A DNA stretch of 16,733 bases, from the NCBI GenBank assembly GCA_030654645.1, contig JAURXC010000213.1, positions 1 through 16,733 on the forward strand, written 5' to 3'. A model generated the notes under the pieces. The model was not told the origin of the DNA. It searched no databases and saw only the letters and a program-made list of their open reading frames with translations. The stretch is from Deltaproteobacteria bacterium (GTDB lineage Bacteria > Desulfobacterota > Desulfuromonadia > Geobacterales > Pseudopelobacteraceae). Below are positions 6,249 to 12,722 of this stretch, one piece after another (the first letter of the stretch is position 1; each line of letters starts with the position of its first letter). The position numbers were made by a program, and so were the translations under genes.

Positions 6249-7133
6249 TCAATCCTTGGCCACCAGTGTAATTTCAATGCGGCGGTTTTTGGCCCTGCCT
6301 TCCTTGGTGCCGTTATCAGCAACAGGTTTATGTTCGGCAAATGCCGCCGCGGAGAGATTAAACGGATCAATTCCCTGTTGCTGAAGATATCTTGCAACAT
6401 TTATGGCACGGGCCGCAGAGAGTTCCCAGTTGGTTGGAAATATTCGCGTCAAACCACCGGTGATCTGAACGTTATCCGTATGCCCCTCGATTCGAATCGC
6501 CTTATCCGTGACCCCTTTAAGCGTTTCAACCATCTTGTTCAAAATTGTCAATCCCTCTTGTTTTACATCCGCTTTACCGGAATCGAAAAGGATTGCGGCC
6601 TCCATGTTGACAGTCAACTTTCCCCTCAACTCGGAAATTGTAACCTGCCCCTGGGCAATTTCATTCTTCATGTTGGACAAGAGTTGTTCATAAGTACTGC
6701 TTACCTCTTTGACCTTCTCTTCCTTAACCTTCTGCAGCAGGGCTATATCTTCCTTCAGTTTTTTAATTTCCTCTTTCAACCTGGAATTATTGACCTCGAG
6801 CTCAGAATTTTTTTGCCTGAAATCAGTAATTGTGGTTGAAAAAGTATCGGACTTGGCCTTGAGAACATCTTCCAGCTGTTTTATGTCCGCAGCCATGCCC
6901 TGCTTGTCTATTACCAATCCGGCCGCTTCAGTCTTGAGTTTTTCATATTCCGCCCTAAGCGCCGAGTTGTCCGAAGAAAGCCTGGTGTATTTCTGTTGCA
7001 GTTCATCGATATTTTTTGTCAGCGTATCAGCCTCTTCGACCTTCTTAAGGTAGCTGCTTTCCGCAACCAGGCAACCGCTGACAGACAGCATTAAAACACC
7101 GATCAGAGCAGCATGGAAAATCCGTTTATACAT
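6249..7133 (-). CDS. OmpA-domain lipoprotein with coiled coil
   Basis: The 294-residue protein has a lipoprotein signal peptide with lipobox SVSGC, so the lipidated residue is C21. Residues 30-170 form a long heptad-rich coiled coil (KN, EL and LK repeats). The C-terminal OmpA/MotB-type peptidoglycan-binding domain spans about 175-293: ILFDSGKADV (181-190), IRIEGHTDN (213-221), NWELSAARA (235-243), and NRRIEI (283-288). It probably tethers the outer membrane to the cell wall. A lipidated anchor, coiled-coil spacer and OmpA domain resembles Pal in plan but has a much longer spacer. ATG 7131-7133 has GGAGG six bases upstream. The frame stays open up to 7436, but that part runs across the divergent promoter and shows no ribosome site. 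It is the first gene of an operon with the Smr gene. Confidence 0.92.
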   Translation of the reverse strand: MYKRIFHAALIGVLMLSVSGCLVAESSYLKKVEEADTLTKNIDELQQKYTRLSSDNSALRAEYEKLKTEAAGLVIDKQGMAADIKQLEDVLKAKSDTFSTTITDFRQKNSELEVNNSRLKEEIKKLKEDIALLQKVKEEKVKEVSSTYEQLLSNMKNEIAQGQVTISELRGKLTVNMEAAILFDSGKADVKQEGLTILNKMVETLKGVTDKAIRIEGHTDNVQITGGLTRIFPTNWELSAARAINVARYLQQQGIDPFNLSAAAFAEHKPVADNGTKEGRAKNRRIEITLVAKD

Positions 7134-7178
7134 GATCAGCCTCCAAGGATTCATGGGATTAATATAATCTTGCCTGAA

Positions 7179-7206
7179 TTTATATACCAAAAAGTCGAAT
7201 TTGTAA
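7179..7206 (-). promoter_or_regulatory. Possible sigma-70 promoter of the OmpA-domain gene
   Basis: On the minus strand TTACAA (7206-7201) and TATAAA (7184-7179) are 16 bases apart. The -10 box is good (five of six) and the -35 poor. The transcription start would lie near 7172, about 40 bases before the ATG. Other -10-like sequences (TATATT near 7165) make this call uncertain. Confidence 0.35.
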
Positions 7207-7267
7207 TGCAGATTTTCTTGAGCGCTTGGACGGCAGGCCATAAAGAGCCCAAGGGCATACAATCCTT

Positions 7268-7296
7268 TTGACTCACCATCTGCCACATGATAGTTT
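7268..7296 (+). promoter_or_regulatory. Sigma-70 promoter of the PfkB kinase gene
   Basis: TTGACT (7268-7273) and TAGTTT (7291-7296) are separated by 17 bases; TGA directly before the -10 box forms an extended -10. The start would fall near 7303, giving a short leader that still holds the AGGAG at 7315-7319. The TTG of the -35 box is in frame with the kinase, so it can be mistaken for a start codon. Confidence 0.5.
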
Positions 7297-7327
7297 GCCG
7301 GTAATTCCACAAACAGGAGAAATACCC

Positions 7328-8242
7328 ATGAGCATTGTTGTTGTCGGCACCGTGGCATTTGACACGGTAGAAACGCCCTTCGGGAAGGGAGAAAACGTGT
7401 TGGGTGGGTCTGCCACATATTTTTCCACATCGGCAAGTTTTTTTACCGATGTCTCGCTGGTTGCGGTCGTGGGCGAAGACTTCCCTGAAGAACATGTCAG
7501 TTTTCTCAAGTCACGCAATATAGACACAAGCGGCCTGCAGCGCATCCCCGGCAAGACTTTCCACTGGAGCGGCCGCTACGGGTATGATCTTAATGAGGCC
7601 CAAACCCTTGACACCCAGCTTAACGTACTGATGGAATTCCAGCCTGACCTGCCCGAATCCTACCGCGATGCCGAATATCTTTTTCTGGCCAATATCGACC
7701 CTGATCTGCAGATGCAGGTTTTGGAGCAGGTAAAAGCGCCTAAACTGATTGCCTGCGACACGATGAATTTCTGGATCTCTTCCAAACCGGATTCCCTTAA
7801 AAAGGTTCTACAAAAAGTAGATATAGTCGTGATCAACGAAGGTGAGGCACGCCAGTTGACCGGCGAGGCCAATCTTATCAAGGCAGCTCGTCAAATCATT
7901 GCACTAGGCTGCAAACGACTGGTCGTCAAGCGCGGAGAATACGGCGTCCTGATGTTCACCAGCGATTCGGTTTTTGCAGCCCCGGCCTATCCGCTGGAAG
8001 AGGTGTTCGATCCAACCGGTGCGGGCGATACATTTGCCGGAGGTTTCATGGGTTATCTGGCCAACACCGGTGATCTGTCAGAAGCGGGCATACGTCAGGC
8101 AATCATTTTTGGCAGTGTGATGGCCTCCTTCAATGTGGAGGATTTCAGCCTGAACCGAATGAAACGTCTGGATTACAGAGAAATTGAAACCCGCTACAAA
8201 AGTTTCAAGTCTCTTACCAATTTTCGTGACATTGTGATTTAA
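7328..8242 (+). CDS. PfkB-family (ribokinase-like) sugar kinase
   Basis: The protein has 304 residues, a normal length for PfkB kinases, which transfer phosphate from ATP to a sugar, nucleoside or related alcohol. The N-terminal substrate block is IVVVGTVAFDTVETP (3-17) with GGSATY (26-31). INEGEA (169-174) matches the NxxE magnesium motif. DPTGAGDTFAGGF (228-240) is the PfkB signature, with D234 as catalytic base. The substrate cannot be read from the sequence; adenosine-, fructose- or ribose-type substrates are all possible. ATG 7328 has AGGAG eight bases upstream. It is divergent from the OmpA-domain gene. The following lipoprotein gene has its own promoter, so the two may be only partly co-transcribed. 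Confidence 0.92.
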   Translation: MSIVVVGTVAFDTVETPFGKGENVLGGSATYFSTSASFFTDVSLVAVVGEDFPEEHVSFLKSRNIDTSGLQRIPGKTFHWSGRYGYDLNEAQTLDTQLNVLMEFQPDLPESYRDAEYLFLANIDPDLQMQVLEQVKAPKLIACDTMNFWISSKPDSLKKVLQKVDIVVINEGEARQLTGEANLIKAARQIIALGCKRLVVKRGEYGVLMFTSDSVFAAPAYPLEEVFDPTGAGDTFAGGFMGYLANTGDLSEAGIRQAIIFGSVMASFNVEDFSLNRMKRLDYREIETRYKSFKSLTNFRDIVI

Positions 8243-8260
8243 TCAAAAACCTTCGATTTA

Positions 8261-8289
8261 TTGACAATTTCAGATTGTTTTGCTAGGTT
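8261..8289 (+). promoter_or_regulatory. Sigma-70 promoter of the TPR lipoprotein and RodZ-like genes
   Basis: A perfect TTGACA (8261-8266) is followed after 17 bases by TAGGTT (8284-8289), with TGC immediately before it as an extended -10. The start would be near 8296, with a leader of about 50 bases. The TTGACA and TGCTAG pairing recurs at 10086-10113. Confidence 0.55.
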
Positions 8290-8346
8290 CGACAAGATTC
8301 GCTAACGCACTCATCGCTTATCCTGTTTATCAGGGTTAGGTATAAA

Positions 8347-9108
8347 ATGAACATCCGTTTTCACCACATTGCGGCACTTATTGCCTTGCTGGCTGTGCCG
8401 GGCTGCGTTACCAGTCGCGGTGAACAAATGCAAAAGCCGGATCCGGTGGCCTACCACTATCAGATGGGACTTTCATACCTTGGAGAGCGCAACTACACCG
8501 CTGCGCTGATTGACCTGACTGAAGCGGAGAAGCTTGCCCCCGACAATCCGGATGTGCTGTATCATCTGGGCATGGCATATATGGGTAAAAAGCGGCCAGA
8601 TCTGGCAGAAACCCGACTTCAGCGTGCAATAATGTTGAAATCCAACTATTCAGCGGCCCGTAACGATCTTGGTGTCGCCTATTTGGAACTGAAACGATGG
8701 GATAACGCAATTCAGCAGTTTAAAATTGTCAAAGACGATCTTTTTTATGACAACAGCGAAAATGCAACCATAAACCTCGGGCTGGCCTATCTTTGCAAGG
8801 GTGATTATCAGAAAGCCTTGGCGGAATTACGTCCCTTGGCTGCGATTAACCCGCGCAATCCGGTGATACGGCTCTCGCTGGGACGGGTGCTGTTTGCAAT
8901 GGACAAGAGCGAGCAGGCCATAGACGAATATAAAAAAGCAATTGAGATCTATCGCGATTACGGCGCGGCTCATTACTATCTTGGGCAAGCGCAGCTCAAA
9001 CTCAACAATCTGAATGCTGCCCGCGCGGCATTCAATGAAGCGGTCAAACTAATTCCTGACACAGAACTTGGGCGTGCTGCCCTTGGTTATCTGGATTTGC
9101 TCAAGTAA
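8347..9108 (+). CDS. TPR-repeat lipoprotein (PilF/PilW-like)
   Basis: The 253-residue protein opens with a lipoprotein signal peptide; lipobox AVPGC puts the lipidated cysteine at C20. About six tetratricopeptide repeats follow, beginning near residues 34, 68, 102, 138, 172 and 206, with typical Y/L-G-A positions such as AYHYQMGLSYLGERNYTAAL. The domain plan (lipid anchor plus about six TPRs, 250 residues) matches PilF/PilW pilotins, which help type IV pilus secretin assembly, but no pilus gene is nearby and many TPR lipoproteins share the plan. An A/G-rich ribosome site (AGGGTTAGG) lies six bases before the ATG. It is followed after 11 bases by the RodZ-like gene, so both likely form one operon. 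Confidence 0.85.
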   Translation: MNIRFHHIAALIALLAVPGCVTSRGEQMQKPDPVAYHYQMGLSYLGERNYTAALIDLTEAEKLAPDNPDVLYHLGMAYMGKKRPDLAETRLQRAIMLKSNYSAARNDLGVAYLELKRWDNAIQQFKIVKDDLFYDNSENATINLGLAYLCKGDYQKALAELRPLAAINPRNPVIRLSLGRVLFAMDKSEQAIDEYKKAIEIYRDYGAAHYYLGQAQLKLNNLNAARAAFNEAVKLIPDTELGRAALGYLDLLK

Positions 9109-9119
9109 GTGAGGGCCGT

Positions 9120-9983
9120 GTGTCGGATCCGTTAACAACCCCCACCGAAACAACCGGTAACTCTCCCGGCGCTATACTCAAGCGCTGTCGGGAATATCAC
9201 GGTTTGTCACTGGAAAACGCCTCGGAAACCACAAAAATTGGCATTTCCTATCTCAGAGCCCTGGAAGAAGACCAGATCAGGGAATTCGCGAATCTGACTT
9301 ACCTCAAGGGTTTTCTGCGCATCTATGCCGCATATCTTGGCCTGAACTCGGACGACATGGCCCGGATGTACGATAAGCAGCAAGGCATAAAAGATGAACA
9401 GGCCGGGACCGACACCAAGGCGCCTGAAAAAATACGCCCGGCACGACGCCTGGCATCGCTCCAAAAACTCGCGTTGCCAGCTTTGCTGCTGCTTTTGATC
9501 CTGATCATCGCCGTTTTTTTCAAACGCCCTCCTAGTGAGCCGCCTAGGACAGTTCAACCGGTTGCAACCGCTACACCTGCAATGACTAACATTCCGGTAC
9601 AACCGATACGGTCATCCGCAAGAGTCGTGTCAACTCCACCCAAGGCAACAGAACCACGCGCTGAAAGCGTACCTGACAACGTAAGTACTGAAGACAAGCC
9701 TTTGACTCCAAGTCAACCGGCAGAGGTCGGCAAAGGATTTATCCTAAAAATCATGGTTACCAAAAACGGCTCCTTGACAGTAACGGTAGATGGCTCCACT
9801 CCACAGATCTATGAGCTTACGGTGGGTGATGTAATTGAATGGAAAGCTGAAAAGACCATCGCACTTGACGTAAGTAATGCAGATGGAATTGAAGTCGAAC
9901 TGAATGGAAAACCTTACAAACAGCTCGGACCATCAGGAAAACCTGTCTATGTAGAATTCAATTCAGATGGAATCAAACCTTAA
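9120..9983 (+). CDS. RodZ-like HTH membrane protein
   Basis: The protein has 287 residues. Residues 16-88 form an HTH_25 domain (GAILKRCREYHGLSLENASETTKI, then YLRALEEDQ and TYLKGFLRIYAAYLGL), the signature of RodZ-type cytoskeletal proteins. A single transmembrane helix spans about 117-134. A proline- and threonine-rich linker (135-205) leads to a DUF4115-like beta domain (208-287). RodZ links MreB filaments to the cell-wall machinery. In this lineage many RodZ-like proteins are not proven orthologues, and no mreB is in the window, so I give no symbol. The start is GTG with GTGAGGG four bases upstream, a slightly short spacing. It lies 11 bases after the TPR lipoprotein stop. Confidence 0.85.
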   Translation: MSDPLTTPTETTGNSPGAILKRCREYHGLSLENASETTKIGISYLRALEEDQIREFANLTYLKGFLRIYAAYLGLNSDDMARMYDKQQGIKDEQAGTDTKAPEKIRPARRLASLQKLALPALLLLLILIIAVFFKRPPSEPPRTVQPVATATPAMTNIPVQPIRSSARVVSTPPKATEPRAESVPDNVSTEDKPLTPSQPAEVGKGFILKIMVTKNGSLTVTVDGSTPQIYELTVGDVIEWKAEKTIALDVSNADGIEVELNGKPYKQLGPSGKPVYVEFNSDGIKP

Positions 9984-9997
9984 TCTCAATACATCTG

Positions 9998-10068
9998 TGG
10001 GAACAATCGCCAACCGGATCTTTCTGCGATAAAGCCAGGTCTAAAAGCGGCTGAAGCCAAAAAAGGAG
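9998..10068 (+). ncRNA. Possible degenerate GEMM/c-di-GMP-I-like riboswitch element
   Basis: The stretch contains GCCAACC (about 10006-10017), TGCGATAAAGCC (10025-10036), GGTCTAA (10039-10045) and GGCTGAAGCC (10049-10058). Together they recall the order of conserved blocks in GEMM-I riboswitches (GGCAAACC, ACGCAAAGCC, GGTCTAA, GGCT). Several diagnostic bases differ, and the 3' closing strand GGGTTGCC is missing. AGCC (10033-10036) can pair with GGCT (10049-10052), or GGC (10049-10051) with GCC (10056-10058), so two hairpins exclude each other. AAAAGGAG (10061-10068) follows but has no start codon at a suitable distance. It may be a relic or a chance match. Confidence 0.25.
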
Positions 10069-10085
10069 AAAAATAAATTCCAGCC

Positions 10086-10113
10086 TTGACAGCCTATCCC
10101 CCGGTGCTAGACT
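10086..10113 (+). promoter_or_regulatory. Sigma-70 promoter of the receiver/UspA/kinase operon
   Basis: A perfect TTGACA (10086-10091) is followed after 16 bases by TAGACT (10108-10113), preceded by TGC as an extended -10. Transcription would start near 10120, just before the GTG at 10146. The promoter lies after the RodZ-like gene and would drive the five downstream plus-strand genes. Confidence 0.6.
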
Positions 10114-10145
10114 TCCTTCATTCAATGACTTTTACGGGAGCAGAT

Positions 10146-10520
10146 GTGCCGCAAGCAAACAAACGGATATTGGTTGTGGATGACGAGGAAAATGCCCGCG
10201 AGGCACTTTCGAAAATCCTTGCTCACGATGGTTACGATGTATCTTCGGCAGCCAACGGAGTTGAAGCTCTCAATTATCTTCGGAACAAAGATGTTGAACT
10301 GATTATCACCGATATAAACATGCCAGAGATGAATGGGTTGGCTTTCCTGCGCGAGCTTAATCGTTGCCGACCTGAAAGCAATGTGATCATGCTGACCGCC
10401 TATGGAGAAGTTGAATCCTACCTTGAAGCCATGAATCTGGGAGCATTTGAATACATCAACAAGCCGATCCGATACGACGACCTGAAGAAAGTTATCAACA
10501 AGATATTAAAAACTGTTTGA
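10146..10520 (+). CDS. Stand-alone response regulator (receiver domain only)
   Basis: The 124-residue protein is a single CheY-like receiver domain: acidic pair D12-D13, phosphoacceptor D56 in TDINMP, T84 in LTAYGE and K106 in NKPI. There is no output domain, so it acts by phospho-dependent protein contact or as a phosphorelay shuttle, most simply for the histidine kinase encoded two genes downstream. I chose GTG 10146, because GGGAG lies five bases upstream. In-frame upstream choices are ATG 10125 (no ribosome site) and TTG 10086 (which is the -35 box). The UspA gene follows after 29 bases. Confidence 0.88.
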   Translation: MPQANKRILVVDDEENAREALSKILAHDGYDVSSAANGVEALNYLRNKDVELIITDINMPEMNGLAFLRELNRCRPESNVIMLTAYGEVESYLEAMNLGAFEYINKPIRYDDLKKVINKILKTV

Positions 10521-10549
10521 GCCTATTTATGCCAAAAGGAGAACGTACC

Positions 10550-10999
10550 GTGAAACCGTTTGAAAAGATACTTACAGCAATAGATTTTTCGGAAAATTCT
10601 GAATTTGCTTTTGAGTATGCGTTAACCATGGCTAAGCAGTTCAATGCCGAGTTGACCATAATGCATGTGATCAATGAACCGGTTGATTTGCGAGGTTTCT
10701 ATGTGCCTCACATCTCCTTCGAGCAGCTCGAAAAGGAGATTGAAGAGGGAGCAGCCAAGATGATGGAGAACTTCTGCAGTTCGAGACTGGCATCATTCCA
10801 GAACTATAAAACCGACATCGTGTCCGGCATCCCCTATGACGAGATTACCCGCAAGGCAGACGAGATTGGCGCATCTTTGATCGTACTGGGCACACACGGA
10901 CGGACCGGCCTTGACCATATTCTCTTCGGTAGTACCGCCGAACGTGTCGTACGCTCCGCTAACTGCCCGGTCATGACTATCAGACTGCCATCCGCATGA
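10550..10999 (+). CDS. Universal stress protein, UspA family
   Basis: The 149-residue protein is a single Usp domain. It opens with FEKILTAIDFSENSEFA (4-20), the family strand and helix. The ATP-binding signature is present: GTHGRTG (114-120) followed by GST (127-129), matching G-2x-G-9x-G-(S/T), so nucleotide binding is likely. Usp proteins are dimeric stress-response factors with no fixed reaction. GTG 10550 is chosen because AAAGGAG lies eight bases upstream. ATG 10529 and TTG 10517 are in frame but lack ribosome sites. It sits between a receiver gene and a receiver-kinase gene, which suggests co-regulation with, or control by, that phosphorelay. Confidence 0.92.
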   Translation: MKPFEKILTAIDFSENSEFAFEYALTMAKQFNAELTIMHVINEPVDLRGFYVPHISFEQLEKEIEEGAAKMMENFCSSRLASFQNYKTDIVSGIPYDEITRKADEIGASLIVLGTHGRTGLDHILFGSTAERVVRSANCPVMTIRLPSA

Positions 11000-11041
11000 C
11001 ATTGATTCCTGTCTATCCATACGGAGACTGATATTCATCAC

Positions 11042-12232
11042 ATGCAGACAGAAAAACAGACCCTTGCCTTAAAAGCTACTGTTGTCATAATCGATGACGA
11101 TCAGAATATACTGGAGCTTACCGCGCTGATTCTTTCCAAAAGAGGCTTCAGGGTTTTTACCGCTCTCTCCGCAAACGAAGGCTTCCTGCTTATCGCCAAA
11201 CATTCACCCGAACTGGTTCTGCTTGATTACATGATGCCCGAAATTGACGGCTTGTCCGCACTGCACCAGATCAGGACCGGCTATCCGGACACATATGTGG
11301 TCATGTTCACAGGCAAGGGAAGTGAAGAAATTGCTGTTGAACTTATGAAAGGAGGCGCTTCCGAGTATATCCTCAAACCTTTCAACAACCGCAACCTGGT
11401 CGAACGCCTGGAAAATGTTCTTAAGATACGGGAAATAGAGCTGCACAACGTCAAACTGCAGCAGGAGCATGACCGACTACTGAGAGAAATAGACCAGTGG
11501 AACCAGGATCTTCAGAAGCGGGTACGAGAGAAGACGGAAGCGCTTCAGGCTGCCCAGAACGAGATTGTACAATCCGAGAAACTGGCTGCCCTCGGCTACC
11601 TGTCGGCCGGGATGGCGCATGAGATCCGCAATCCGCTTAACTCCATCGCACTGTTCGTTCAACTGATGCGCCAGAACACGCGGGATCCGGATCAACTGGA
11701 GTACCAGGGTAAGATTCTAAAAGAGATCGAGCGGGTGGATTCTATCATTCGTAAATTGCTGGATGCCTCCCGTAGAACCCGTACCATCACCTCTGATGTA
11801 CAACTGAATCACGTCATTGACACTGCGCTGGAGGCATTTGCTCCACAGATTGAAACCAAAAAAATACTGGTAGAGCGCCATTATCATGTCACTCCATCGC
11901 CAATCAAGGCCGATCCCGCCGAACTTGAACAGATTTTTACCAACCTTTTCCTGAACGCACTGGATGTAATGAGTCAGGGGGGGAGGCTTACCGTGGATAT
12001 ATCAGAAGAGAACCGGCGGGTAACCGTCAGGATCGGTGACAGTGGCGGCGGAATTCCGCAAGACATTCTCCCGAATATATTCGAGCCATTCTTCAGCACC
12101 AAGGTTTGCGGGACCGGAATGGGGCTACCGGTAGCGCAACGTATTGCCCACATCTATGAAGGCAGCATGATTGTTGAAAGCACTTCTCCGACCGGAACCG
12201 TATTTCGTCTGGATTTTCCGGTCTACAACTGA
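11042..12232 (+). CDS. Receiver-histidine kinase hybrid (soluble)
   Basis: The protein has 396 residues and no membrane segment. Domains in order are a receiver (about 13-128), coiled coil (128-180), HisKA (180-245) and HATPase_c (285-396). The receiver has D18-D19, phosphoacceptor D62 in LLDYMMP, T90 and K112. The kinase histidine is H193 in [10 protein letters not shown]. The ATP-binding domain shows the N box (NLFLNALD, 301-308), DSGGGIP (333-339), FEPFFSTK (347-354) and GTGMGLPV (357-364). Because its input is a receiver, it is probably switched by phosphorylation from another kinase. ATG 11042 has GGAG about 15 bases upstream, an unusually long spacing, so the start is moderately sure. 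The downstream receiver gene lies in the same frame. Confidence 0.92.
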   Translation: MQTEKQTLALKATVVIIDDDQNILELTALILSKRGFRVFTALSANEGFLLIAKHSPELVLLDYMMPEIDGLSALHQIRTGYPDTYVVMFTGKGSEEIAVELMKGGASEYILKPFNNRNLVERLENVLKIREIELHNVKLQQEHDRLLREIDQWNQDLQKRVREKTEALQAAQNEIVQSEKLAALGYLSAGMAHEIRNPLNSIALFVQLMRQNTRDPDQLEYQGKILKEIERVDSIIRKLLDASRRTRTITSDVQLNHVIDTALEAFAPQIETKKILVERHYHVTPSPIKADPAELEQIFTNLFLNALDVMSQGGRLTVDISEENRRVTVRIGDSGGGIPQDILPNIFEPFFSTKVCGTGMGLPVAQRIAHIYEGSMIVESTSPTGTVFRLDFPVYN

Positions 12233-12248
12233 GGATCATTCTCTCTTT

Positions 12249-12289
12249 CATTTTGTGGACGATGTGGTGTACTATCCGCACACAAAATG
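12249..12289 (+). promoter_or_regulatory. Inverted repeat that includes the start codon of the second receiver gene
   Basis: CATTTTGTG (12249-12257) and CACAAAATG (12281-12289) are perfect nine-base inverted arms separated by 23 bases. The last three bases of the right arm are the ATG of the receiver gene. If it folds in mRNA, the start codon is buried, which would couple its translation to ribosomes leaving the kinase gene or to a binding factor. No T run follows, so it is not a terminator. It might instead be a DNA site. Confidence 0.4.
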
Positions 12290-12712
12290 ACAACTGCACA
12301 GGATTTAAACCAAATCGACATGCCTGAATCACGCGGAAAAATACTGATTATTGACGACGACCCGTTTTTTTTGAAAGTCCTGACGGACAATTTCAAAGAG
12401 AACGGCTTCACCGTATTCAATGCAAACGATGGTGTCGAAGGGGTGAAATCATATCTGGAAAACAGTCCTGATGCCGTAATTTCGGACCTGGTCATGCCTC
12501 GTATGGGGGGAGTAAGCACCTGCATGGAGATCGGCCGGCTGGCGGGTGAAAACCCGCCGATCATTGTGCTTTTAACCTCAATGTTTCAGGAGTCGCCACA
12601 CGAACACGAAGCCCCGGAAATGGGCGCCAAGGTCCATATTCCCAAATCCACCCGTCCGGTGGATATCGTCATCATAGTCGAACAGCTCATGGAACGCAGG
12701 AAATACCTGTAA
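12287..12712 (+). CDS. Second stand-alone response regulator (receiver domain)
   Basis: The 141-residue protein is a single receiver: acidic residues D23-D25, phosphoacceptor D67 in ISDLVMP, T97 in LLTS and K120 in IPKS. Residues 101-112 (QESPHEHEAPEM) form a charged insertion in the alpha4-beta5 region. No output domain is present. ATG 12287 is the first in-frame start, but no Shine-Dalgarno sequence lies before it; ATG 12320 (residue 12) also lacks one. It is in the same reading frame as the kinase, whose TGA stop is 54 bases upstream, so a former hybrid kinase split by a stop is possible. It is the likely partner of that kinase. Confidence 0.85.
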   Translation: MTTAQDLNQIDMPESRGKILIIDDDPFFLKVLTDNFKENGFTVFNANDGVEGVKSYLENSPDAVISDLVMPRMGGVSTCMEIGRLAGENPPIIVLLTSMFQESPHEHEAPEMGAKVHIPKSTRPVDIVIIVEQLMERRKYL

Positions 12713-12722
12713 CTCCTCTCAT

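Noticed and set aside
6330..7053. Plus-strand open frames opposite the OmpA-domain gene
   Set aside because: They are hydrophobic or low-complexity shadows of the coiled coil on the other strand.
7134..7436. Longer N-terminus for the OmpA-domain lipoprotein
   Set aside because: The lipoprotein signal peptide begins at the ATG with GGAGG before it; the extra 101 codons cross the divergent promoter and the PfkB start.
11975..11985. Frameshift in the kinase at a run of seven G
   Set aside because: The frame stays open and the N, G1 and G2 boxes follow in order, so the gene is intact as given.
12249..12289. Terminator between the kinase and the second receiver
   Set aside because: The inverted repeat has a 23-base loop, an AT-rich stem and no T run after it.
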